Source of the DNA: a virus
DNA length: 49,081 bases
Virus record (IMG/VR): IMGVR_UViG_3300042563_000821
Span: 1 to 49,081 of that record
Reading direction: 5' to 3' (one strand)
The position numbers were made by a program, and so were the translations under genes. Below, one piece after another: positions 18,580 to 27,346 of the stretch (the stretch's first letter is position 1; each line of letters starts with the position of its first letter). The notes below the pieces were generated by a model. It was not told where the DNA came from. It ran no database searches and saw only the letters and a list, made by a program, of their open reading frames with translations.

Positions 18580-21162
18580 ATGGCAACGAGCAGCATGGTT
18601 TCGTCCCTCGCACAAGCTCCAAATGGCTTGGATTTTTCTGACATCGTGGAAGATGACACGCCTGCGGTGGAGATCATCATTGAAAACCCGGACGACGTCA
18701 TTATTGGCATCGACGGCGTGGCTATTGACCTGATGCCAGAGGACGATGGACCGGCTTTTGACGCCAACTTGGCTGAATTTATGGACGAGGGTGAGCTTGA
18801 GAAGCTTGGCTCCGACTTGGTTGGCGAGGTTGAGTCGGATATTGCCTCTAGAAAAGACTGGGTGGAGATGTACGTCAAGGGTCTTGAGGTTCTTGGCATG
18901 AAATACGAGGAGCGAACCGAGCCTTGGACCGGTGCTTGTGGTGTTTTTTCAACACTGTTGACCGAAGCCGCTGTTCGATTCCAGTCCGAGACCATCATTG
19001 AGACTTTTCCAGCTCAAGGTCCTGTCAAAACGCAGATCATTGGAGCCATTGACAAGCTCAAAGAGGACGCAGCCGAGCGAGTTCGTACTGATATGAACTT
19101 CCAGTTGGTCGATGGTATGCCTGAGTACCGCCCAGAGCACGAGCGCATGCTGTTTAACTTGGGTTTGGCGGGTTCCGCCTTCAAGAAAGTGTATTTTGAT
19201 CCCGGTTTGGGACGCCAAATTTCGATCTTCTGTCCTGCCGAAGACATCGTCATCCCTTATGGCTCTTCTGGCGCCCGTTCTGCTGAGCGTGTTACCCATG
19301 TGATGCGCAAAACAAAGAACGATGTGAAGAAGCTGCAGGTCGCTGGTTTCTATCGTGATGTCGAGCTGGGCGAGCCGGTCATGATCCACAACGACGTGGA
19401 GAAAAAGAAGGCCGAAGAGCAGGGCTACTCCGTTACCGATGACGAGCGCTACCAGTTCCTTGAGATTCAAGTGGACTACGACATGCCCGGCTACGAAGAC
19501 GAGGATGGCATTGCTCTTCCTTACATCGTGACCATCGACAAAGGGACCAACAAGGTTCTGTCGGTGTACCGTAACTGGAACGAGAGCGATCCCAAGAAGC
19601 TCAAGCGCCAGCACTTCGTTCAGTACGACTACGTCCCGGGCTTTGGTGCTTATGGCTTTGGCTACATCCACCTGATTGGTGGTTACGCCCGCGCCGGCAC
19701 ATCTTTGATTCGCCAGTTGGTTGATGCTGGCACTTTGTCCAACTTGCCCGGCGGTTTGAAGTCGCGTGGCCTGCGGATCAAGGGAGATGACACTCCAATT
19801 GCTCCGGGCGAGTGGCGCGATGTGGATGTTCCCGGCGGCACAGTGCACGACAACATCATGCCGCTGCCATACAAAGAGCCATCTATGGTTCTTGCTGGTC
19901 TTTTGGACAAGATCACAGAAGAAGGCCGTCGCCTTGGCTCCATCGCTGACATGAACATCAGCGACATGAGCGCCAATTCTCCAGTGGGAACCACACTGGC
20001 TTTGCTTGAGCGTCAACTCAAGACCATGAGCGCGGTCCAAGCTCGTGTCCACTACTCTATGAAGCAGGAATTTAAACTGCTCAAGGACATCATCCGCGAC
20101 AACACCCCAAGCGAATACGAGTACGAGCCACAGGGCGGCGACCGCATGGCTAAGCGGGAAGACTACGACATGGTGGAAGTCATTCCAGTGTCGGACCCTA
20201 ACAGCTCCACGATGGCTCAACGGATCATGCAGTACCAAGCTGTGATTCAGTTGGCCTCGCAGGCTCCTCAAATCTATGACCTGCCGCAGTTGCACCGTCA
20301 AATGATTGAAGTTCTGGGAATCAAGAATGCAGACAAACTTGTCCCGATTGAAGACGACATGAAGCCGCGTGACCCAGTCAGCGAGAACATGGCGTTCTTG
20401 AATGGAAAGCCCACAAAGGCGTTTATCTATCAAGACCACGATGCACACATTGCTGTTCACATGGCTTTGATGCAAGACCCTTTGATGGCCGCGCAGATTG
20501 GTCAGAACCCACAAGCTCAGAAGATGATGGCCGAAATTCAGGCTCACGTTGCAGAGCACTTGGCCTTTGCTTACCGCAAGAAAGTTGAAGAGCAGTTGGG
20601 CGTACCAATGCCCAAGCCAGACGAAGATTTGCCAGAAGATGTTGAAGTGCAGTTGTCACGTTTGGTGGCTCAAGCATCACAGCAAGTGCTGGCACAGAGC
20701 AAGGGTCAGGCCGCGCAACAACAAGCTCAGCAGATGGCGCAAGACCCAATGGTGCAGATGCAACAAGCTGAGTTGCAGATCAAGCAGCAAGAGGTTGAGA
20801 TCAAGAAGATGAAAGCCCAAGGCGATCTGCAAATTCGCGCAGAAGAGTTGGGACTCAAGGCTCAAGACTCTGCTCAAAAATCTGGGCAAGACCCCATGAT
20901 GGCAGCGCAAAGAATGCAGATGGAAATTTCCCAGATGCAAGAATCTCACGCCATGGAAATGGCGGCAAAGCAACAGGCCTTGCAGCAAGCTCAAGCTCAA
21001 GCCCAACAACAGATGGCTCAAGGACAACAGCAAGCTGCATTACAGCAAGCACAAGTCCAACAAAAAATGGCGCACGGCGGTCAGGTTCACGCGCAAAAAC
21101 TGAACCACGCCGAGCGTGCTTTTCAACAACCAAAACCGACTGCTAAATCGTCGGAGAACTAA
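18580..21162 (+). CDS. Portal protein (podovirus type)
   Basis: An 860-residue protein directly after the large terminase, the usual portal place. Its body (GEVESDIASRKDWVEMYVKGLEVLGMKYEERTEPWTGACGVFSTLLTEAAVRFQSETI, residues 85-145) is the pattern I know for portals of podoviruses with long C-termini. The portal forms the 12-fold ring through which DNA enters and to which the tail binds. The last 200 residues are Gln/Met-rich coiled coil (AQQQAQQMAQDPMVQMQQ...), long compared with typical portals of 500-700 residues, and may form a barrel. AGGA precedes ATG 18580. Confidence 0.85.
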   Translation: MATSSMVSSLAQAPNGLDFSDIVEDDTPAVEIIIENPDDVIIGIDGVAIDLMPEDDGPAFDANLAEFMDEGELEKLGSDLVGEVESDIASRKDWVEMYVKGLEVLGMKYEERTEPWTGACGVFSTLLTEAAVRFQSETIIETFPAQGPVKTQIIGAIDKLKEDAAERVRTDMNFQLVDGMPEYRPEHERMLFNLGLAGSAFKKVYFDPGLGRQISIFCPAEDIVIPYGSSGARSAERVTHVMRKTKNDVKKLQVAGFYRDVELGEPVMIHNDVEKKKAEEQGYSVTDDERYQFLEIQVDYDMPGYEDEDGIALPYIVTIDKGTNKVLSVYRNWNESDPKKLKRQHFVQYDYVPGFGAYGFGYIHLIGGYARAGTSLIRQLVDAGTLSNLPGGLKSRGLRIKGDDTPIAPGEWRDVDVPGGTVHDNIMPLPYKEPSMVLAGLLDKITEEGRRLGSIADMNISDMSANSPVGTTLALLERQLKTMSAVQARVHYSMKQEFKLLKDIIRDNTPSEYEYEPQGGDRMAKREDYDMVEVIPVSDPNSSTMAQRIMQYQAVIQLASQAPQIYDLPQLHRQMIEVLGIKNADKLVPIEDDMKPRDPVSENMAFLNGKPTKAFIYQDHDAHIAVHMALMQDPLMAAQIGQNPQAQKMMAEIQAHVAEHLAFAYRKKVEEQLGVPMPKPDEDLPEDVEVQLSRLVAQASQQVLAQSKGQAAQQQAQQMAQDPMVQMQQAELQIKQQEVEIKKMKAQGDLQIRAEELGLKAQDSAQKSGQDPMMAAQRMQMEISQMQESHAMEMAAKQQALQQAQAQAQQQMAQGQQQAALQQAQVQQKMAHGGQVHAQKLNHAERAFQQPKPTAKSSEN

Positions 21163-21170
21163 GAGGATAA

Positions 21171-21368
21171 ATGGACACCCAAACATTGGAGCTTCTCAAC
21201 AAAAAAATTGAGGAGCATGTCAAAAGTCATTCAGAGGCTTTGGTGGGCGGACAGTCGAAAGACTATGCCGCTTACAAAGAGTTGTGCGGAGTCATCCGAG
21301 GTCTCCAGACCGCACAGCGTGAAATTGGTGACCTCGTGCGTAAACTGAAAGACGACAATGACGACTAA
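21171..21368 (+). CDS. Small helical protein between portal and co-chaperonin (65 aa)
   Basis: Helical throughout (MDTQTLELLNKKIEEHVKSH...CGVIRGLQTAQREIGDLVRKLKDDNDD), probably a coiled coil. AGAGGA precedes ATG, and the 3' end overlaps the next gene by 11 nt. Genes of this kind occur at this place in related phages; perhaps an assembly factor. Confidence 0.7.
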   Translation: MDTQTLELLNKKIEEHVKSHSEALVGGQSKDYAAYKELCGVIRGLQTAQREIGDLVRKLKDDNDD

Positions 21369-21759
21369 CTTTGATGTTCAGGCGGTGGACCTGTCTGGCC
21401 TACTCAACAAAACTGTTGAAGATAAGGCCTCGCAGATTCCAGACCCAAAAACCTACCATCTTCTGTGCATGCTCCCAGAAGCCAAGGAAGAGTACGAGGG
21501 CGGCTTGCTCAAAGCCAGCCAGACGATGCAGTTTGAAGAGCTGCTATCACCCGTGCTGTTCGTGGCGAAGATGGGGCCAGATGCATTCAAGGATGAAAAA
21601 CGCTTCCCAAGCGGCCCAAGCTGCAAGGTGGGCGACTTTGTAATCGTAAGGCCCAACACCGGAACGCGAATGAAAATTCACGGCACCGAGTGGCGGATTA
21701 TTAACGATGATTCTGTCGAAGCTGTGGTTGAAGACCCACGCGGCATTCAGCGCGTTTAA
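21358..21759 (+). CDS. GroES-like co-chaperonin
   Basis: The C-terminal two thirds follow the Cpn10 fold: LLSPVLFVAKMGPDAFKDEKRFPSGPSCKVGDFVIVRPNTGTRMKIHGTEWRIINDDSVEAVVEDP. The key features are KVGD-VIV, the G-T-x-hydrophobic turn and the last strands RIINDDSVEAVV. GroES caps GroEL; phage versions such as T4 gp31 replace it so that the capsid protein can fold. The N-terminal 50 residues are not GroES-like. Set between portal and scaffold genes, which fits a capsid-folding job. Sequence is divergent, so the fold assignment is by pattern. Confidence 0.75.
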   Translation: MTTNFDVQAVDLSGLLNKTVEDKASQIPDPKTYHLLCMLPEAKEEYEGGLLKASQTMQFEELLSPVLFVAKMGPDAFKDEKRFPSGPSCKVGDFVIVRPNTGTRMKIHGTEWRIINDDSVEAVVEDPRGIQRV

Positions 21760-21768
21760 GGAGCAATC

Positions 21769-22725
21769 ATGGCAGAACTCGATAAAACCGAATTCACCTT
21801 CCCCGACGAGGTGGAGGAAAAACAATCTCGCGCTGATTCAAAGGTCGTAGAGGCCGAGCCAGAAGTTGAGATTGTTGACGATACTCCGGAGCAAGACCGT
21901 GGCCGCACGCCGATGGAAGACCCTCCAAGGGACGTAAGCGACGAAGAGCTTGCAAAGTACGACGAGGGTGTGCGCAAGCGCATTCAGCACTTCACCAAGG
22001 GCTACCACGAAGAACGCAGAGCCAAAGAAGCGGCCTTGCGCGAGCGAGAGGAAGCTGTGCGACTGGCCCAGCAGGTTGTCGAAGAGAACAAAAAACTTAA
22101 AGGCTCCCTGCACCAAGGCCAAAGCGCTCTTCTTGAACAAGCCAAGAAGGTTGTGGCTAACGAGATGGAGCAGGCCAAGCGCCGCTTTAAGGAAGCCTAC
22201 GAAAGTGGAGACGCCGAAGCTCTAACCGCTGCTCAAGAAGAGATGACAGCGGTGAAGATGAAAGCCGAGCGCGTTAATAATTTTCGGCCAACACCTGTAC
22301 AAAACGACGAAAAACAGGTACAAATACCTACCGCTGAACCAGTTCTGCCCAAACTTGATGCGAAAACTCAGGAATGGACAGAGAAAAATACATGGTTCGG
22401 CACTGACGACGAAATGACCAGCTTTGCATTGGGATTCCACAACAAGCTGGCTAAATCTGGAATCACGCCGTCATCGAAGGAATACTACGAGCGCATCGAC
22501 GCTCGTATGAGACAGGTCTTTCCGGATGCATTCGAGTCCGGTGAGGTCGAAGTTTCGGAGGATGCGACTCCTTCTCCGAAGAAATCGAATGTTGTTGCAC
22601 CAGCGACACGCAGCACAGCGCCTAAAAAAATCGTGCTGACAAAGACGCAGGTGGAACTCGCTAAGCGGTTGGGACTGACAAATGAGCAGTACGCCCGTGC
22701 AGTTGCGGCAGAAATGAGGAAATGA
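21769..22725 (+). CDS. Scaffolding protein-like
   Basis: A 318-residue, highly charged, helical protein. The acidic N-terminus (EVEEKQSRADSKVVEAEPEVEIVDD) is followed by a long coiled coil (YHEERRAKEAALREREEAVRLAQQVVEENKKL) and a basic C-terminus with a compact helical end (KTQVELAKRLGLTNEQYARAVAAEMRK). This composition, and a place before the capsid gene, are typical of internal scaffolds that shape the procapsid and then leave. The basic tail would bind the capsid protein. Confidence 0.75.
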   Translation: MAELDKTEFTFPDEVEEKQSRADSKVVEAEPEVEIVDDTPEQDRGRTPMEDPPRDVSDEELAKYDEGVRKRIQHFTKGYHEERRAKEAALREREEAVRLAQQVVEENKKLKGSLHQGQSALLEQAKKVVANEMEQAKRRFKEAYESGDAEALTAAQEEMTAVKMKAERVNNFRPTPVQNDEKQVQIPTAEPVLPKLDAKTQEWTEKNTWFGTDDEMTSFALGFHNKLAKSGITPSSKEYYERIDARMRQVFPDAFESGEVEVSEDATPSPKKSNVVAPATRSTAPKKIVLTKTQVELAKRLGLTNEQYARAVAAEMRK

Positions 22726-22727
22726 AA

Positions 22728-23189
22728 ATGGCTAAAACAGAACTTGACAACCGCGAGCCTCGTGCTCTGCAAATGCGTGACTCTACCGAGCGTCCAAAAA
22801 AATGGATGCCACCCCAGCTTTTGCCTGATCCGACACCGGAGCCGGGTTACGCTTACCGCTGGATTCGGATTGCCACGCTTGGCAAGGATGATGCCATGAA
22901 CATTTCCGGCAAATGGCGAGAGGGCTGGGAACCCGTTAAGGCATCAGATCACCCAGAGATTCGCTTGTTCAGTGGTGGCAAAAACCATTACGAGGACAGC
23001 ATCGAGGTTGGTGGCTTGTTGCTTTGCAAAACACCTGTGGAGTTTACTGAGCAGCGGAATGCGTATTACGCCCAACAGGCAGAAGCGCAAATGCAATCAG
23101 TGGACAACACCTACATGCGTGAAAATGATCCTCGTATGCCGCTTTTTAAAGAGCGGAGCACGAAGGTTACTTTCGGCAAAGGCACTTAA
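22728..23189 (+). CDS. Conserved head-region protein (153 aa)
   Basis: The start is set at ATG 22728, since the GAGGA lies at good distance from it; ATG 22722 (ATGA overlap with the scaffold stop) is the alternative, adding MK. The sequence has PKKWMPPQLLPDPTPEPGYAYRWIRIA, WREGWEPVKASDHPEI and LLLCKTPVEFTEQRNAYYAQQ, a pattern known from head genes of many uncultured phages. Role unknown; probably a minor head component. Confidence 0.75.
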   Translation: MAKTELDNREPRALQMRDSTERPKKWMPPQLLPDPTPEPGYAYRWIRIATLGKDDAMNISGKWREGWEPVKASDHPEIRLFSGGKNHYEDSIEVGGLLLCKTPVEFTEQRNAYYAQQAEAQMQSVDNTYMRENDPRMPLFKERSTKVTFGKGT

Positions 23190-23207
23190 CTTTTTTGGAG
23201 TCTCAAA

Positions 23208-23804
23208 ATGACTTATCCCGCTGTTACAGCACCATACGGCCTTCAGCCTGTCAATCGTATTGACGGCATGGCTTATGCTGGTGCAATCCGTCAGATTCCC
23301 GTAGCTGCTGGCTTCGGCACCGCCATTTTTGATGGCGATACCGTGGTCATCAACAGCGACGGTTTTCTTGTTAAATCCACCACAACCGACTCCGGCAACA
23401 TTGTTGGCGTGTGTCTCGGCGGACAGTACGTAAACTCGAGCGGCCAAACCGTTCAAGGTCAGTTCATCCCCGCTTTGGCATCTACTGCAAGCAACCTTGC
23501 TTTGGCTTACGTTGTTGATGACCCAATGGCTTTGTTCAAGGTTGCTGTTGTGACCTCTGGTACAACTATGGGCACCGCTGGTCGCACTGTCGTTGGCTCG
23601 AACCTCCCATTGGTTCTGAACGCCGGCAGCACCACCACTGGTAACTCTGCCTTTGCCGTCACTTTGACTGGCGCTGGCACAACTGCCACCATCCCTGTGC
23701 GCGTAATCGACGTGGTTCCTGAAACCGCTACTGGTGCTGACGCATTCCGTGAACTGTTGGTGAAAATCAACACTCACCAATACAACAACACCACTGGTGT
23801 CTAA
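23208..23804 (+). CDS. Probable head decoration or minor capsid protein (198 aa)
   Basis: A beta-rich, Thr/Val/Gly-rich protein (MTYPAVTAPYGLQPVNRIDG...) with few charged residues. The opening PYGLQPVNR and GGQYVNSSGQTVQGQF segments recall capsid decoration proteins encoded next to major capsid genes. Ends immediately before the capsid gene with GGAGTAAATC in between. Function inferred from place and composition. Confidence 0.65.
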   Translation: MTYPAVTAPYGLQPVNRIDGMAYAGAIRQIPVAAGFGTAIFDGDTVVINSDGFLVKSTTTDSGNIVGVCLGGQYVNSSGQTVQGQFIPALASTASNLALAYVVDDPMALFKVAVVTSGTTMGTAGRTVVGSNLPLVLNAGSTTTGNSAFAVTLTGAGTTATIPVRVIDVVPETATGADAFRELLVKINTHQYNNTTGV

Positions 23805-23814
23805 GGAGTAAATC

Positions 23815-24720
23815 ATGGCTATTTCACGCGCACAACTGCTGAAAGAACTCCTCCCCGGCTTGAACGCTTTGTTCGGTTTGGAGTACGCTAAATACGGCGA
23901 GCAGCACAAGGAAATCTACGAGACCGAAACTTCTGAGCGTAGCTTTGAAGAAGAAGTTAAGTTGTCCGGCTTCTCCGCAGCTCCTGTCAAAAACGAAGGC
24001 GCAGCCATCGCTTATGACAATGCTCAGGAAGCTTTCACCGCTCGCTACACCCACGAGACCATCGCTTTGGGCTTCTCCATCACTGAAGAAGCTATCGAAG
24101 ACAACCTGTATGACAGCTTGTCCAGCCGATACACCAAAGCTCTGGCCCGTGGTATGGCTTACACCAAGCAGGTTAAAGCTGCTGCAATCCTGAACACCGG
24201 TTTCACCGGCCCCACCTATGGTGACGGCGTGACCTTGTTCTCGACTGCACACCCACTGATCTCTGGTGGCGTCAACAGCAACCGTCCTGCCACAGCAGCC
24301 GACTTGAACGAGACTTCGTTGGAAAACGCCGTCATTCAAATCGCAGCTTGGACAGACGAACGTGGCCTGTTGATCGCAGCTAAGCCAAAGAAGCTGGTGG
24401 TTCCTCCATCGCTGCAATTCGTTGCAACTCGCTTGTTGGAAACTGAGCTCCGCGTTGGCACTGCCGACAACGACATCAACGCCATCAAGAACAACGGTTC
24501 CATCCCCGGTGGTTACACAGTCAACAACTTCTTGACTGACACCAACGCTTGGTTCCTGTTGACTGATGTGCCTAACGGTCTGAAGCACTTCGTCCGCTCG
24601 CCTTTGGCGAACTCTATGGACGGCGACTTCGACACCGGCAACGTGCGTTACAAGGCCCGTGAGCGTTACAGCTTCGGCGTCTCTGACCCACTGGGCGTGT
24701 TCGGTTCTCCCGGCGCTTAA
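23815..24720 (+). CDS. Major capsid protein (HK97-fold, Mu gpT-like)
   Basis: A 301-residue protein with the N-arm MAISRAQLLKELLPGLNALFGLEYAKYGE, the segment GFSITEEAIEDNLYDSLSSRYTKALARGMAYTKQ typical of Mu-type head proteins, FSTAHPLISGG, LLETELRVGTADNDINAIK and a C-terminal DTGNVRYKARERYSFGVSDPLGVFGSPGA. It would form the icosahedral shell. Codon use looks more regular and C-ending than in neighbours, as expected for a very highly expressed gene. An efficient terminator follows directly, which would favour its high expression. Confidence 0.85.
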   Translation: MAISRAQLLKELLPGLNALFGLEYAKYGEQHKEIYETETSERSFEEEVKLSGFSAAPVKNEGAAIAYDNAQEAFTARYTHETIALGFSITEEAIEDNLYDSLSSRYTKALARGMAYTKQVKAAAILNTGFTGPTYGDGVTLFSTAHPLISGGVNSNRPATAADLNETSLENAVIQIAAWTDERGLLIAAKPKKLVVPPSLQFVATRLLETELRVGTADNDINAIKNNGSIPGGYTVNNFLTDTNAWFLLTDVPNGLKHFVRSPLANSMDGDFDTGNVRYKARERYSFGVSDPLGVFGSPGA

Positions 24721-24737
24721 TCCTTCGGGATTATTTG

Positions 24738-24766
24738 AAAAGGCCCCTTGTGGGGCCTTTTCTTTT
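24738..24766 (+). terminator. Intrinsic terminator after the major capsid gene
   Basis: GGCCCC (24742-24747), loop TTGT, GGGGCC (24752-24757), with AAAA before and TTTTCTTTT after. Confidence 0.85.
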
Positions 24767-24797
24767 GCTGTATATTTTGTTTAAACCCGGACTATCC

Positions 24798-24843
24798 GGC
24801 GTATCTGACGGCTCCGGGCCGACGTCATGCAGACAGATACGCC
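24798..24843 (+). promoter_or_regulatory. Hairpin in the leader of the gene at 24866
   Basis: GGCGTATCTG (24798-24807) pairs exactly with CAGATACGCC (24834-24843). An inner stem CGGC/GCCG lies at 24809-24821. A possible TTGTGG-17-TATATT promoter (24748-24776) overlaps the capsid terminator. The hairpin ends 22 nt before the start codon and could stabilise the message or act in control. Confidence 0.5.
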
Positions 24844-24865
24844 TTAACCGCATGAGGAAATTATC

Positions 24866-25399
24866 ATGGCTCAGACTACTTTCCAAGGCCCAGTCCGTTC
24901 TTTGGCTGGCTTCTATACCCAAGGCCCCGCTTCCGTGGTGAACTTGGCTAACGGCACCAACACAGTGACTCTGGATGTCGCCTCTTACGCTGGCAAGACT
25001 ATCCGTACCAATGACGCTACATTGGTTATCACGCTGCCCACCATCAACACATCAGCCAACTCTGTGACTTCTGGCCCCGGCCAAGACCCCAACACAGCGA
25101 ACAACGTGGGCACCAGCTACACGTTCGTGATTGAGACTGCTGCTACTGCGTGGGCCTTGAAAACTGACGGCACCGACAAATTTGTTGGCTCCATGATCAT
25201 GGTTGACACCGATAGCTCCGGCGCAGTGACGGCTTTTGCCCCTAGCGCAACCAATGATGTTATCAACTTGGACGGCTCGACCACTGGCGGCATTGCTGGC
25301 TCAACCATCACTGTTACCGTGTTGGCTGCCAACAAGTACATGGTCACTGGCGTGCTGTTGGCCTCTGGCTCTGTTGTCACGCCTTTTGCTGACGCTTAA
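24866..25399 (+). CDS. Virion structural protein, beta-rich (177 aa)
   Basis: Starts MAQTTFQGPVRSLAGFYTQGP with GAGGAAA upstream. Rich in Thr, Val, Ser and Ala, almost no Cys, with repeated short strands (TNTVTLDVASYAGKTI, STITVTVLAANKYMVTG). Probably a capsid decoration or head-fibre protein, given its place and expression unit between two terminators. Family not named. Confidence 0.65.
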   Translation: MAQTTFQGPVRSLAGFYTQGPASVVNLANGTNTVTLDVASYAGKTIRTNDATLVITLPTINTSANSVTSGPGQDPNTANNVGTSYTFVIETAATAWALKTDGTDKFVGSMIMVDTDSSGAVTAFAPSATNDVINLDGSTTGGIAGSTITVTVLAANKYMVTGVLLASGSVVTPFADA

Positions 25400-25405
25400 T
25401 CAACT

Positions 25406-25427
25406 CAGGGGCTCCGGCCCCTGTTTT
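25406..25427 (+). terminator. Hairpin with short T run
   Basis: CAGGGGC (25406-25412), loop TCCG, GCCCCTG (25417-25423), then TTTT. The short T run suggests partial termination before the next gene. Confidence 0.6.
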
Positions 25428-25441
25428 ACAGGAGATTGATT

Positions 25442-25732
25442 ATGGCAATGCAAGGCGATGTATCGTCAACGCACCGGAACTCAACCGGCACAGTTTATGC
25501 CGGTCGAACACGGGTTAAAGGTTTTTCAATTTGCGCAGTAGCCAGTCAAACTGGCACTTTGCTTTTGAGAAACGGCGGAGCTTCTGGACCAGTGTTGATT
25601 GAGATTGACATTCCGTCTAACTCAAACCCCAACTCGTTTTATGTGGCAATTCCGCAGCAAGGCGTTTTGTTTACAACAGACGTCTATGCCACAATCACCA
25701 ACATTGCATCAGTGACGGTGTTTTATGGCTGA
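25442..25732 (+). CDS. Small beta-rich structural protein (96 aa)
   Basis: The start is set at ATG 25442 with AGGAGA 6 nt upstream. The sequence MAMQGDVSSTHRNSTGTVYAGRTRVKGFSICAVASQTGTLLLRNGG... has alternating short strands, like small virion proteins at this place in related phages. It overlaps the glycosyltransferase start by 8 nt. No family assigned. Confidence 0.65.
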   Translation: MAMQGDVSSTHRNSTGTVYAGRTRVKGFSICAVASQTGTLLLRNGGASGPVLIEIDIPSNSNPNSFYVAIPQQGVLFTTDVYATITNIASVTVFYG

Positions 25733-26474
25733 AGAGACACGCCCAATGGATGTTGCAGGTCGCAAATTGATGATTGCGATCCCTGCCTACGACGGCAAGT
25801 TGAACATCAAGACTTCGTTTGCCTTGGCCGATTTAGTGGTCAAAGCTTCGCAGTTTGGTGTTCAAGTGCAACTGTCGCATCTGTCGGGCTGCTCTCTGAT
25901 CACCAAGGCCAGAAACGTTCTGGTCGCAAACTTTCTAGAGTCGGACTGCACGGACTTTTTGTTCGTCGATGCCGACATCGTGGTGGACGCAGAGTCTGTG
26001 CTTCGCCTGTTGGCGCTGAGCACCGGCAAGGACATCACAGCCGGGATGTACACCCGCCGCGCAGAAGATCGCAAGTTCTTCTTGGACATCTATATTGACG
26101 AAGCCAACACGCTTGAGTTTGACCAGCACGGCATGCTGCGGGTCGAGAACGTGGCTACAGGCTTCATGATGATTCAGCGCCATGTGCTGGAGAAGATGGT
26201 CGCCTCGCACCCCGAGTGGACGTACTTCAACGACTTCTACAATCGCAACGAGAGCGCCTTGTTTGACTTTGAGTTGCACAATGGGCAGTACGTTGGCGAG
26301 GACTACACCTTCTGCAAACGCGCACGCGCAGATGGTTTCACGGTCTTTGTTGACCCAGAGATCACCTTGCCGCACGTTGGTTCTCAAGAGTACCACCGCA
26401 GCTTCAAAGAGTCCGTGTTGATGCCGCTGATCGAGCAGCACTGCACACCCAAACTGAAAGTCGTCAATGGCTAA
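25725..26474 (+). CDS. Glycosyltransferase, GT-A fold (249 aa)
   Basis: A nucleotide-sugar-dependent transferase by pattern: strand MIAIPAYDGKLNIKTSFAL at the N-terminus, the metal-binding FLFVDADIV motif (Asp 82 and 84), then GMYTRRAEDRKFF, VATGFMMIQRHVLEKM and YVGEDYTFCKRARADGF, where the ED pair is the usual catalytic-base region of GT2-like enzymes. No membrane span. Its place among virion genes suggests sugar addition to capsid or fibre proteins, or host surface change; the sequence does not tell which. Confidence 0.8.
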   Translation: MAEETRPMDVAGRKLMIAIPAYDGKLNIKTSFALADLVVKASQFGVQVQLSHLSGCSLITKARNVLVANFLESDCTDFLFVDADIVVDAESVLRLLALSTGKDITAGMYTRRAEDRKFFLDIYIDEANTLEFDQHGMLRVENVATGFMMIQRHVLEKMVASHPEWTYFNDFYNRNESALFDFELHNGQYVGEDYTFCKRARADGFTVFVDPEITLPHVGSQEYHRSFKESVLMPLIEQHCTPKLKVVNG

Positions 26475-26721
26475 GAAGACCCCATCACTTGCAGTCGGTC
26501 GTGGCGAGAAGTTGCCCGTCTCCAAGGGAGCTGGGTTGACAGCTAAGGGCCGCGCCGTGTACAACAAAGCGACCGGCAGCAACCTCAAAGCCCCCCAACC
26601 CCAAGGCGGTAAGCGCAAGGACTCGTTCTGCGCTCGCATGTCAGGTATGCCCGGTCCAATGAAAGACGAAAAAGGCAAGCCGACCCGTAAGGCGGCTGCT
26701 CTTGCAAGATGGAAGTGCTAA
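26467..26721 (+). CDS. Small basic conserved phage protein (84 aa)
   Basis: Lys/Gly-rich with the signature GLTAKGRAVYNKATGSNLKAP...KRKDSFCARMSGMPGPM...TRKAAALARWKC, which I recognise as a widespread small protein of environmental phages (I believe the DUF6321 type). Very basic and probably DNA-associated in the virion. Overlaps the previous gene by 8 nt. Function unknown. Confidence 0.75.
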   Translation: MAKKTPSLAVGRGEKLPVSKGAGLTAKGRAVYNKATGSNLKAPQPQGGKRKDSFCARMSGMPGPMKDEKGKPTRKAAALARWKC

Positions 26722-26724
26722 ATC

Positions 26725-26973
26725 ATGGAATTGCCAGTCTGGAATACCATCCTGTCGTTTGCTTCGGCTGCATTGCTATTTTGGGTGAAGGTCTCACATG
26801 ATGAGGTCAAGCGCCTGAGCATCTTGTTGAGCAAGACTCGCGAAGAAAACGCCGAGAAGTTTGTGGCCAAGATGGACATGCACAACGACATGAACCGGGT
26901 CATTCAGCGTCTTGACCGTCTTGATGCGAAGCTTGATGAGTTTATGAAGGAGCAGCGTAGTGCCCTCAACTAG
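26725..26973 (+). CDS. Membrane-anchored coiled-coil protein (82 aa)
   Basis: A short membrane helix (TILSFASAALLFWV, residues 8-21) is followed by a long coiled coil (DEVKRLSILLSKTREENAEKF...VIQRLDRLDAKLDEFMKEQ). It could be a spanin-like or assembly protein; it lies far from the lysis genes at 42890-45054. No SAR or lipobox seen. Confidence 0.65.
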   Translation: MELPVWNTILSFASAALLFWVKVSHDEVKRLSILLSKTREENAEKFVAKMDMHNDMNRVIQRLDRLDAKLDEFMKEQRSALN

Positions 26974-27337
26974 CAAGAAGCAGCACAATTTCATGGCGGC
27001 GGTGGCAAACAACCCCGCATTTGCCAAGAAAGTAGGCGTCCCACAGTCCGTGGGCAAAGAGTTCTCCAACGCGGACAAGGGCCGCAAATTTTCAAAAGGT
27101 GGCGATATGAAACATTCAGACGTGAAAATGGACAAGGCGATGATCAACAAGGCAGTCGGCAAACATGCGGCAATGCCAGCCTCCAAGGCGCACAAGGGCT
27201 TGAAGGCTGGCGGCTCTGTTGGCACCACAAAGATGGGCGCAGTCAAGACTGCCGCCCCAAGCCGTGACGGCATTGCATCCAAGGGTAAGACCAAGGGCAC
27301 AATGGTCAAAATGGCACGCGGCGGCAAAGCCTGCTAA
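26960..27337 (+). CDS. Very basic small virion-type protein with TKGT-VKMA-GGKAC tail (125 aa)
   Basis: GTG start 26960 with AAGGAG 7 nt upstream, inside the preceding gene. Starts SKKQHNFMAAVANNPAFAKKVGVPQSVGKEF, a known pattern of environmental phages. The rest is Lys/Gly/Ala-rich and probably disordered, ending KTKGTMVKMARGGKAC. The same tail ends the next gene. Probably a DNA-condensing or internal head protein (inference). Confidence 0.7.
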   Translation: MPSTSKKQHNFMAAVANNPAFAKKVGVPQSVGKEFSNADKGRKFSKGGDMKHSDVKMDKAMINKAVGKHAAMPASKAHKGLKAGGSVGTTKMGAVKTAAPSRDGIASKGKTKGTMVKMARGGKAC

Positions 27338-27346
27338 GGAGTTGAT

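Noticed and set aside
18949-20559. 536-codon leftward open frame opposite the portal gene
   Set aside because: Its residues are those expected from the complement of a biased coding frame, it has no ribosome-binding site, and the portal frame shows clear family features.
23097-24588. Long leftward frames opposite the capsid genes
   Set aside because: Shadows of highly biased codon use in capsid and decoration genes; no start sites.
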